Positions 1-10,304 of a stretch of DNA of 64,000 nt are shown one piece after another (within the stretch, counting starts at the first letter, position 1; every line of letters starts with the position of its first letter). The notes under the pieces were generated by a model, which saw nothing but the letters and a program-made list of their open reading frames with translations, did no database searches and was not told where the DNA came from. The stretch lies in NCBI GenBank assembly GCA_013398615.1, contig VZSR01003022.1, positions 4,967,697 to 5,031,696 on the forward strand, in the 5' to 3' direction. The translations under genes were made by a program, and so were the position numbers. Source of the DNA: Brachypodius melanocephalos (taxonomy: Eukaryota > Chordata > Aves > Passeriformes > Pycnonotidae).

Positions 1-2254
1 TTGGAAGGAGAGGATTTATTTGTGTGTCCCAGGATGGACCCCCAAGCCCTGAGGTCATTACAGCTGGCAAACACATGAGCTGGGAATTCAGAGCCATGAA
101 ATAATTCCCAAGAAACTGATTAGGGGCAGGAGTGGGTGGGGGAGCACAGGTTATCGTGTGTGGGGATGTGACGAAAGGGATGGAAAACAAGACTGAAAGG
201 GGCCCATTTCTTCTGGGTGAGAATACCCAGTGTGTGTTGGTGCAGCCATTGTTTGATGTCTGCCAGCAAAAAGGTCATGTTTAATGTCTGACCAACCCCT
301 TGCACTGCTGGTGCACCCAGGTGCCCCAGTCTGGGCAGGTGTTCATGAATACCCATGGCTGGATTTGTTCTGCCTTCCCCAAAGCATCAGCATCTCCAGA
401 CTCTCTGGACAGCCCGCTTGGATTCTTGCTCCTTGCTCCGTGCTTTCATGTTTTGAGATCCCCTGAGTGCAATTGAGCTCTTTCAGGGGCCTGGCTCTTT
501 TCCAGACTCTGGTCCAGAGATCAGCAGGGAACTGGGATATCCTAAGAGCCATTCGGTGGCCTCTTTGTTGGTTAAAGACAACTATTTCTCTGCAAGGCAT
601 TAACAAACCTGCTCTTTTTCAGTGCTATGATCCTAAATTGGGGTGGCCATACAGAAGTGGAAAATGGAGGCCATGAGTCCGAGTATATCAGTTTGGCTGA
701 AATTGGAGGGTTTTCCTTCAAAGATGAGTCTGAAATAAAATGCTGATGCCTGCTGTGCTTTAGTAGTTTTGCCAATGTGACTGGGCACCTATGTTGCAAA
801 GATGAGGCATCCTTCCTAGCCTGACTTGCCCAATCTTGGCTTTGGAGCTGAAATTGACCCCAGAGGAGTTTTAAAGCCCTGGGAGATGGGTTAATCCTCC
901 TTATTTGGTCCTCAATTTGAAGAAGAGCAGCTTTTTTACTGGAATGTATTGACAGGTTTAACTAAGTCATTAAGTAAGCAAGCATGCAGGAGAGGGGCAG
1001 GAAAGAAGAAGGTGAGTCCAACTCACTGGATCGATCACAGAAATCACTGCCCTGGAGAAGCTGCCTTTACTCAGAGGTTGGGAGAAAGCTGGTAAATGTT
1101 AGGAGTGATGTTTGCCCCTGTGCTATCAGCAGTGTGCTTATTAATGGTGCTATCTGTGCATTTAGCCATGATAACAGCCAGGCCACGCCCAGCTGATCTG
1201 TAAACAGGGCCCAGGAGGAAAGAGCTCCATGCCCAGCCTCTGTGTTTGCCCAAAGGCCACCTGAGGAACTCAGGGCTCCTCACATCTCCCCGACCAGCCC
1301 ACGCCCTTCCTTTGGCATTGATAACCGCAGCAGTGACGTCTCCTTGGGGCTGAGAGTGAGAGACTTTTGGCGTGACTGCAAAGAGCAGCTTCATCCAGCG
1401 TGGGTGAGGGTGAGCTGTGCTGCACTGCCCAGCTCTGTCCCTCCATACCCTCTGATGGGTTCTGGGGGTATGGCCTGGCTCCACTTGTGAGTGTGTCTCT
1501 ATTTTCCCTGCTGACTCTTGGTACAGGTCCTTTTGACCTCCTTCCAGCACTGAGTTCCTCCTGACTGCTAAGGACCAGTGGGAAATGCCTCCTCTGCCAC
1601 CACCTCCTGACCTGGGTCTCAGCACACTGCTGGAGCCAATCCTTCTCACAGGCACCTTGTGCTGCAATCCCATCCCTCATTGCCAGCCTTGTGACCTTCT
1701 CAATCCATCCACTTTCCATCTACTGCGCTGACAGATAATAATTAACTTGGATTCCTCCTGTCTCAGACACACCTCAGAGCTAATCACCCAGATAAGTGGT
1801 GTGGGTTTTCTTTTTTTGTTGTTTTTTTTTCCCTAATAAAACAAATCTTGCCCTCAAATAACAGATGATTAAGAAGCAGAGGAAGGGATGCAAAACACTG
1901 GTAGGGGTGGGATGATACCTCAGGCCTGACCCTGGCTATGGCCTTCCCTGCTCTTTTCTGAGCGATAATTTCTGATCTCCTTCTCTTCGTCTCTTCCCTC
2001 TCTTGCTGCTCTCCCTTGTGGCTCTGGCACTGTGTCCCTCAGGCCAGGGTCTGAATTGGGACCTTTTTGACACCTACACTGTGTCTCAAGTCCTGGGACT
2101 GGAGCTCCCGAACTCAACCTGAGTGCTGAGCTCTTAAACATGCCAACCCTTGGGGAATGATCTTCATGTGTGTAGTGGTTTGGGTTTACTAAATTTAATT
2201 TACTAAATATGACATAGGATTTTTGGGAGCAAAAGGCAAAACAGGCTTAACTTA

Positions 2255-2354
2255 NNNNNNNNNNNNNNNNNNNNNNNNNNNNNNNNNNNNNNNNNNNNNN
2301 NNNNNNNNNNNNNNNNNNNNNNNNNNNNNNNNNNNNNNNNNNNNNNNNNNNNNN
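2255..2354. other. Assembly gap (100 N)
   Basis: Exactly 100 undetermined bases, the conventional length for a gap of unknown size. The sequences on either side may not be adjacent at the distance shown. Confidence 0.99.
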
Positions 2355-3261
2355 CCAATCAGAAAAAACTGACTTCTGACAGGTCAACCCACAACAATGT
2401 GTGGGGTTCAGAGTTCCACCAAACCTGCAGCACAGCAGGTGCTCAAATTGCTGGGAGGCCAAGGTGGATTTTATACCACAGTGGCTGAATCTGCAAGGCC
2501 CTGGCAGGACCTGGTGTGCTCCAGAGCAGCCTTTTGCTTTCCTGTAGCTCTTCATTTGCAGTGACTGCCATTTAAACAGTCACCCTGAGCACATCTCTGT
2601 CCTGGCTCCCGATCCCTCAATAGAGATGGGATCTCTGCTCCATAGGGATGCTCTGGAAGGAGCAGTCAGCAAGATGCTGCTGGTGGCCTTGAGGCCAAGC
2701 CTTGTTCTCTGCTCTGAGAGGCTCTCTTCTCACCCAGCTCCCTTGCCACTGTTTCCCTCCTTCCAGGCACAGAAGGCAGAGCTACCAGCAGTGCTTTTCT
2801 GCAGGGGTCAGACAAGAGGACGTGTGTACAAAGGGCCAAGCGTGATCCCTTTGTGTAACTTGGGCACCCTGTGTTTGTGGTGTCCTCCCCTTTCACCAAG
2901 CCCTCCATCAAGAATATTTATCCTGCTATTTAACTGGGCTGTGAGGAGCTGTCTCCCAGATCTGAGGGGAAAGGAGCAGTGATGGAGCAGTCAGTTATGC
3001 CACCTGCCAGAGGGGAATCCCAGAGAAAGGTATGGATTTGTGCACTTAGGACGTGGCAGTGCCTGCTCCAGGGGTGTGCCTGGGTTTGGGTGACACACCT
3101 GGGAGCCTGGATGTGCCAAGGAGCTGCCCAGGAACATTCTCCATCAGCCTTGGAGTACACCCCTTTGCACAGTAACTGACCATGAGCTGATACCTTTTAG
3201 TATCCTTGAGCACACAAGAGGGTGTTTCACATGGAGTTTTCTTAGGGTTTGAATTTTCAGG

Positions 3262-3324
3262 CTTTTTTTTTTTTTTTTCTCTTTCTTTTTTTTTTTTTTT
3301 TTTCTTTTTTTCCCCCTTCTTTTA
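3262..3324. repeat. Long pyrimidine (T-rich) tract
   Basis: About 60 bases of almost pure T with a few C, ending in a short C run. It is low-complexity sequence with no visible retrotransposon body next to it. It could be a degenerate poly(A) tail of a minus-strand insertion, but I see no supporting element. Confidence 0.85.
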
Positions 3325-4980
3325 CATTTGTGCTCAATTTCCCTCTGGCTATATATATACCCTCCTATATTTATATACCCCTTTTTTGTATATAGCTGGG
3401 GTTCACTAGCTCTTTCCCAATCTACTGCTTCTCCCAAGATATGTGTTTGTGGCTGGAGAGCAGAAGAGGGATTCAATCCTTGGCGGGAAGGACTGTCATC
3501 CCTGTGCTTGCAGCCTGGATATACCTCAGGCTAGCCAGGGATCCTTGTGGAGCCTCTGCCATCCTCAGAGTATTTTGATTTATCCAACAGGGCTGTGGTT
3601 GGATGTTGTGGTTCCAGCTGACCCACCACCCTGGAGTGGTTGTTTTGGGATTATTGCCTGTGTCACAGCCGCTTGAGTTGTTGGGGGTTTCTCCTGATAC
3701 ACATCCTGAATCTATTTGGCCCCAGAAGTGCCCCTACAATAGCTGTCAAGAAGAGCAGTTCAAAGTGTGCCCTGCTTGACCCAATGCACCCATTCCTGGG
3801 AACCTGGGAGCAGGAACCAGCAAGAGCACGTAGGAGGAAACCTAGTGTGCCCCCTGGGAACACACTGGGTGATTAAAAGTGTTTTCTGCCCCTGTGTGTG
3901 CTCAGCAGCTTGGGCTCAAACAATGTGTGGAGCTGTAAGTAGGACTGACGTCTGCACTGTTTGCGTCTCTTTTCTAACTTAATTTCAACTGCAGGAGCCA
4001 CAGAATAATGAGGCTTTTGTTTTAGGAAAGATTTCTAGAGAAAGATTTTATCTTTACCAAACCAATAGTAAAAATAGAACCAGGCCTTTGCAGGGGCAGT
4101 TGGGCTTGGAAAGACTCCCAGGCTGGTGAGGGGAAGGGTTTACCCAAATGGAGATGCTGGATCAGTGCAGCCCTTTGAGGGCAGGGGAAATTGGGGCTTC
4201 CCCCATGTTTTACCCAGTTCAGAGAAAGGTTGCTGGCAGACAGGAACACTGGTGTCAGACCAGCAAGAGACACTGGTCCCTGCTGGTTTGGTGATCTGGG
4301 CTTGGAGGGGAAGGTGGTTGGAAACACGTCAGCCTGGGCTGTGGAGTGGAAAATTGCATCACTCCATTTCAATACCATGATTTTCATTTATTATTTTTTG
4401 TTTGGTGGATGTGCACACATCCTTTGGAAAAGGCTTGATGATTTCTGCCACTTCTGCAGTGTTTTTTATTGGAACGATAAACCCTGATGGAACAATAAAG
4501 CCTTTATTAGAACAGTTAAATCCTGATTTCTCAGGAGGCAAACAGAGCTCAGCTGTGCCAGTTTGACATTCACCCTCCTGTTCTGGCAGGGAAGGCTTTC
4601 TGAGGATGCTGGGTACAGCAGAGGGGCCCATTTCTATCTTCTGCAGCCCAGGATTCTTGCTCTGAAAGCCCCCTCAATCATTTAGTGGTTCATGGAGAGC
4701 TGCAGGCACCCAGAAATCTGACTCAGGGCCCTAGGGTCTGAGTGCAGGGCTGTTCTCTAAGCCTCAAAGCACACACAGGCTTGAGGGTGCAGCACCTGCA
4801 TCCTTTCAGGGTGCTGGAGATCAAATTGGCCATGGCATTGCATTGATTTCTGTGTCATCGGGTCCCTTCAGGAGTTCAGTAAAAATCAATAAATAACTTT
4901 GCATACAAAAATGTTCATTCTTTTTTTTTTAAAAAATCATTATGTATTTAAAAACAGAAAAAAGAAAAAAGAAAGATCTC

Positions 4981-4986
4981 TTTATT
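4981..4986 (-). terminator. Candidate OTOP2 poly(A) signal
   Basis: TTTATT on the plus strand reads AATAAA on the minus strand. It is the first canonical hexamer downstream of the OTOP2 stop, about 760 bases beyond it. The position is plausible for a 3' UTR end, but there is no transcript evidence and a variant hexamer nearer the stop could be used instead. Confidence 0.4.
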
Positions 4987-5743
4987 ATCCCCCAGACTGT
5001 ATTGCCCACATCATCTTTATGATTCTTGAGCCCTGATTCAGGAAATCTGAGAAAAAAGTGTGCTAGAGCAACCCCACATCAAGGCTAGCCCAGGACCGCA
5101 GAGACAGCTCTCCCTCCTTGGGAAGAGAAGGCTGCAGTGATGCTTCCCTGGCATAGGGAAGGGTTGAGAGGGCCCATACACATGGGCAATACAGAGAGGA
5201 AGGGTTAAAACGTTTCCCAAAGCTTTTGGTGGTCACCAGTTTGTTTTTCACATCTCTGCAGGGGAGTGATTTCCGACTGGCCGTACCAGGAGGTGAAGTG
5301 GTTTCCCTTTCTGTCCTTCCAGGCTTGTGTCAGCCCCTTGCACTCTCCAGCTCTCTGTGCAGGGAGGCTTTGACTGCCCAAGGGTGCTGAGAACACTCTG
5401 GAAAGTCCATCAGTGGCATGGAGTGAACAGGCTTTACGAGGAAGGTAAGTCTCTGCATGAACCAAGGGTAAATCACCACCCTAGATGCCTTCCTTTTTTT
5501 AATCCATTCTCTTTGAAGCTTTAACTTCAGACACACACAGGCACATCCACACACAAGTAGCAAAAATAAAATCTGGACTGTTTGGATGATCTTCACTGAG
5601 AGTTCATAAACACCCCAGCACTGCAAGGGGACATGATTCAGGCAGTGCTGGAGACCCCTGGAAACCAGACCCCTTCCCAGCCCTGGGGTAGGAAGAAGGT
5701 GGATTGCTTGAGGAGGATCTCATCTTCCTTGCAAGGGAGCTCT

Positions 5744-8700
5744 TTAGGACATGATGTAGACCTCCAGCAAACTGGCCACAGCGTGCATTCGGTAGAAGAT
5801 CCCAAAGGGCAGGCAAATGTCCACGATGGCCGGCCACATGGAATCACCATAGAAGTTCAGCTCTGTGTCATTGTCAAACTGGGGCCGGGCACCGAAAGCT
5901 GGCATGATCCAGAGCTGTGGGAGGAAACGGGAGAACAGCACTGCAGTGAGAAAAGGGTGTAGTACATCAGGGACCTGCAGCCACAGCTGCTCAGGAAAGG
6001 AGCAACCTCCTAGGCCATGGGTTTTGAGAAGAGGTGTGCTTCTTTAAAAGAAGAAAACCCAGACTTCAACCCAGATATTTGTCACTTTACATCCTGTCTT
6101 TGGGGGGCGAAGGGAATGGTTTAATTTAATTTATTGCTTTTAATAAGCTATCCCACACATCCATTAATACACAATAAAAATACTGAATACTGAAACTGAT
6201 TATTCTCTTACAGCCACTTCTTGTGTCTGATATTCCGGTGATAAGGCTGTTGAAATGTCTTAACTTCAGGGCAGTTGCTGGGGTTTATTTTAGGGGACAA
6301 GGGGATCAGAATTCTGATTTATATATATAATTTATAAATATATTTATAAATATATTTATTAATTTATAAATATGACTAACGTATTTTCTGTACAGCAGAG
6401 GCACAGAAAGGACTGTTTTTCCATAGGCCACACCCTTTCCTTCACAGACCCTTCTCCCTTATGCTTGTAGCCCTCTCCTTTCCCCACAAACTCTTCTCCC
6501 TGCATGTACTCACTATGATATTGCTCAGCAGCAGGAACATGGAGATCTCCCTCAAGAACTTCCTCCTCCAGTTCATCTTCTTGGGGGCAGTGAGGGACCT
6601 CACGAGGTCAGAAGCGTGCGTGGCTTCCGTGCCAGACGCCGCGCTGGCAGCCAAGGTGCCGGCAGTGTCGGGCACCCGCAGGGACACAGCGTTGATGTTC
6701 ACAAAGGTGAGTCCGTAGAGGTCCTTCTGGTGAGACTCGTGCTTGTAGTCCTCCTTGGGGGGCTGCCGGTGGAGGCCCTCAATGATGAAGACGTTCTGGA
6801 AGGTGTGCTGGGCGATCATGAGGAGGGCGTAGGTGAGGTTGAGCGCGCTAATAGTGTCCCTTGGCGTGCTGGCCACAATGGCCACAATGGAGTAGTAGGA
6901 AATGGCATATTGCCCCAAGGCTGCCCCCATCAGCAGGGCCACGTCCAGGGTCCTGGTGGGGTTCTTGTGCCGGTCCATGTCCCTCTTGTCAAACCGGTAG
7001 ATGACGGAGCCCCCAATGCAGACAAGAGACATCAGGCTCAGACAAACAATGTTGAAGATGTAGTACATGGTGAGTGCTTGGCTCTTCTTGCTGGATTCAG
7101 TGCTGGAATTTACCTGCACCTCATACAGGATGAGGACTCCCAAACCACTCACAAGGATGATGAGGCCCAACATGATGCCTACAAAGAAGGTCCTTCGGAA
7201 GAGCCTGAACTTCAGGCGCTGAATGTGGTGGGAGTGGTGGTCTATGAAGCGTCCAACATTCTTCCACATGACATAGACCATGGCAGAGGCAAAGAGACTG
7301 TACTCAATGTTAAAGGGGTACAGCCAAAAGTAGCCATTTTTGAAGATCTGGCAGATTTGGCTGTTGCAATTGCATTCTTCCACTGAGCTGCTTCTCATTC
7401 CCACTGAAACAAGACAAAATCAGACAGATGCCGTGGTATTAAAACCAGGAGCCAAAACTTCTCCCTGAAGAACTGGATGTTTGGGGTCAGTGAAAATCAA
7501 GACAAAGAACGTAAGAATATGTGACCACTTTGAAAACAAGGACACTTCACCTTCAGCTTTCTTGTGTCCAGCTTCTTTCTTAACAAGTTAACTGTCAGCT
7601 TAAATTTTTCTTTTTCCTTTCTGTCTTCAATCCCATCCCATTTGTACAGAATCTTCCACCTCTCTGACTTCTCTCTGACAGAGGTTAGGAAATGAACATC
7701 CAAACTTGGCTTTTAATAGCCCTGACAAAGGTACCTCTAGCTCTAAACAGACCTTCTGAAAAGGAATAAAATCTGACTTGCTGGGGAACAATTTCTACCT
7801 GATGGGATCTCTCCCTGGACCAGATGGCTTTGCAAAGAGGCAGATTACCTTTCAAGAGCCATCTGAAGATTTCCTCTGTCATGTTTTTCTTCAGCTTTGA
7901 ATGTGCCTTGTGGACAGATTCATCTGTCACTGCTGACATCCACACTGCCAGATTTGTAGTCAGTGTTAGCATCAAGCCACACCTGCAAGAGGAGGAGGAG
8001 AAGGTTTGTGACATTAAAGCAGTGGCTCTAGGCCATGTTTCTCCCATCCATGGTTTAGGTGTGCTCAGAGGGACTGTGGCGTCTGCCTGAAGTGGTGTGA
8101 GGACTCCAGTGGCCCAGGCTAGAAATCTTGATTCTTTACTGTCCTCACTTTCTTCCTATTTTTAGTCCATGCTCATGAGAATTAGCAAGGCTTGGTTCCC
8201 ACTGTTGCTTTTGAAAGAGCTTCTCAATAGTGAATAAATTAATAGATCTGAATTGGTTTCCAGTAGATCCAGTCTTGCAAAAGTGGACAAGATCCTACTT
8301 TAGCCTGAGGCTTGCCCACTGCATTGTTATCTTCCCCAGGGAAGAAAAGGTCAACTATGAATCATTATTTAATGATAATTATTTATTTAATACTATCTGG
8401 TTTGAGTAATGCTTGAATTCTTGAATTTAATCCCAACCCTGATAGATCCACAGGTCATTAACCACAGCTGCTTGAACTGGGATCTAAGTTTAGCTGGAGA
8501 TTGAGCAAGTTTTGTTTTGGACAGCATTAAGAGATTATCCCCTGGTTACATTTTAGGTGTGTGAGACAGTACAGAATGCTTGTGGAGGCCCAGGTCTGCT
8601 CAAGGAGCAGCAGTGCTCACCTGGTAACATTCAGGTGTACGTGGATGCAGTCTTTGGCAGAGACCCACAGGAAATATGTCTGCAGGGGAAAGAAAAGGAG

Positions 8701-10272
8701 TTGTTATTCCCAGCAAAACAAGAAAGCAAAGCACATCCCTCTGACGGAGGGATCTCCCTGCAGAGTAGAGAGCAAGCTGGAGCCCTTTTTGCTTGGGTCC
8801 ATCTGGGCTCAGCCTACTTCATAATGCTGGCCCTCTGCTGGATGTTCTTTCTTTGCTCCCACTGCCACTGCTCTGCCCATGGCCATTCTTTGTTCTGTCT
8901 AAAATGCCCCTCTCTGATCTCCTCCCTCCTTGACATTGTCCCTGAGCAGGGAGCCCTCTTTGTGGGCCGTCAAACTGCAAGGTAGCCCCTGCCTTGACTG
9001 TTCTTCATGGGAAAAGAGGCCTGGCTGACTGGGGGCTGCTCAGAGTTTGTGACAAAAATGTCATGGGATGGTGACAAGTTTAAATCACTGCCTTACAGTG
9101 AGTTGAGTTGCCATAGATGGAAGCTGTTGTGATTGGAGGGAGAAAATGTGGGCTGGGTGAGGGCTGAGTTAAGCCCTTGCATTTGCTATGGGGGCAGTTT
9201 AACTAAATACAAGAGATCAGAGCTCCTTCCACTGCTGCCTGTGTCTCTCTACCACTCCCCAGACAGAGCACAATCATCTCACCTGGACAACCACAAATAT
9301 TGCCTGCACAATGGGGTAGATGATCTTGATTGCAGACAGGCAGCTGTAGAAGCTCGAGTAATATCCTATTTTGAACACATCCATGACAAGGCTGAAAATG
9401 GCAAATAGGATCAGGCCTCCTGTTGGGGAACAAAAATATCTGTGGTTGAACAGATGTGCACATGGACTAATGCAGATAGATGAGAGGAAGAAGAGGAAAT
9501 GCTGTCATGAAGAGGCTTTGCTTCTACTGCTGTTTTTCCTCTCCCAGCACCCAAGTTATCTTGGCAGCAACAGAATCATACAATAATTTTGGCTGGAAGT
9601 GATTTTAAATCACCCTGGTATGCTGGGGCTAACAGCTCTTGCAAAAGCAGCAGGAGAGATACTGGTGTAAGTTACCAAGAGCCTTTGTGGATTCAGGGAT
9701 ACCTGGCAGTGAATCCAGTGCAGGCGCCAGGAGCTGACCTGAAGCAGGGCGTGCTGCCATGCCCCAATCCATCAGCAGGAAGAGGCTTTGCCCAGTTCTT
9801 TGTTGCTTCCCTTGTAATAACTGATGCTCCCTCCAGCTGTCCATCCTGTATCTCCCCTTCAGCCCCAGCACTCACCTCTCAGCCAGACGGGCCCAGCGTG
9901 GGAGTCCTTGCCAAGGATGGCACCTGGGCAGCGGGAGGTGCCAGCGAGGTAGAAGATGATCCAGATGATGACGATCAGCATCATGACTGTCAGCAGGAAG
10001 AAGACGTCGTAGTCGTGCACGGCGATCTTCTCAAAAGCCCCGCTGCTCACCAGCGTGCAGGCCAGCAGGGCCAAGTGCACGGCCAGCAGGATGGAGAACA
10101 TGCGGCCGCCCTTCTTCCACACTTCCTTGGAGGCAGGAGTGGAGGGGGGCTGGTGGCTGAAAGGAGCTGTCTGGCTCGAAGCCAGGCTGGCTTTGTCGTC
10201 CTTGTGTCCACAGCCCATGCTGGAGTGGGGGTGTCTGAGCTCGCTGTCCTTCTGCCCGGGCTCCTCGGTCAT
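5744..10272 (-). CDS. OTOP2: Otopetrin-2 proton channel
   Basis: Six coding exons on the minus strand: 10272-9876, 9419-9283, 8679-8621, 7982-7849, 7403-6514 and 5914-5744. All introns are GT-AG and phases join, giving 1788 nt (595 residues; human OTOP2 is about 560). Otopetrins are multi-pass plasma-membrane proton-selective channels. The first hydrophobic segments lie near residues 58-80 and 90-112. Family blocks are clear: YVMWKNVGRF near 286-295, NPTRTLDVALLMGAALGQ near 390-407, HTFQNVFIIEGLHR near 442-455, LWIMPAFGARP at 540-550, and a C terminus ending FYRMHAVASLLEVYIMS. That C terminus and the ICLPFGIFYRMHAV stretch match OTOP2 better than OTOP1 or OTOP3. The chosen ATG has A at -3. 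The N-terminal extension before the KEVWKKGGR motif is longer than in human. The gene lies head-to-head with USH1G as in mammals. The loop at 222-257 is the least conserved part. No break or missing block is seen. Confidence 0.95.
6318..6374. repeat. AT-rich simple repeat
   Basis: A run of TATATA followed by imperfect repeats of AAATATATTTAT, lying in the last intron of OTOP2 (5915-6513). Single strands of it could fold back on themselves. It is simple sequence with no evident function. Confidence 0.8.
9571..9620 (-). mobile_element. CR1-like 3'-end fragment
   Basis: The plus strand reads cagaatcatacaataatttt followed by ggctggaagtgattttaaat. This resembles the reverse complement of the avian CR1 LINE 3' end (the usual AGAATCAT...GGTTGGAAG pattern). 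It sits in OTOP2 intron 1, oriented like the gene. It is short and diverged, so the assignment is tentative. Confidence 0.5.
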
Positions 10273-10304
10273 GGTTCAACCAAGGCTCTGCCTGAGGGTG
10301 AGTC
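10273..10304 (-). other. Candidate OTOP2 5' UTR remainder of exon
   Basis: On the minus strand, CTCTTCCCAACAG immediately precedes this segment, which is a credible splice acceptor 32 bases upstream of the OTOP2 ATG. The first coding exon therefore probably begins here, with a separate non-coding first exon further right that I could not locate. Alternatively the transcript simply starts upstream without splicing. Confidence 0.4.

Larger units (their letters stand above)
1..5743. other. Flank beyond OTOP2 3' end, no gene recognised
   Basis: I read both strands for otopetrin-like or other exons and found none. OTOP3 follows OTOP2 in the mammalian arrangement and would be expected on the minus strand further left, outside the window. 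Stop-free stretches here (for example about 600 bases on the minus strand near 1071-1673) have low-complexity translations that match no family I know. The region contains an N gap, a long pyrimidine tract and A/T-rich patches near 4880-4980. Part of the right-hand end is probably OTOP2 3' UTR. Confidence 0.6.

Noticed and set aside
1071..1673. 200-codon open stretch on the minus strand
   Set aside because: Translation is low-complexity and unlike otopetrins or any family I know.
6616..7386. 256-codon open stretch on the plus strand opposite OTOP2 exon 5
   Set aside because: It is the antisense shadow of a conserved exon; its translation has no recognisable motif and the sense strand clearly encodes OTOP2.
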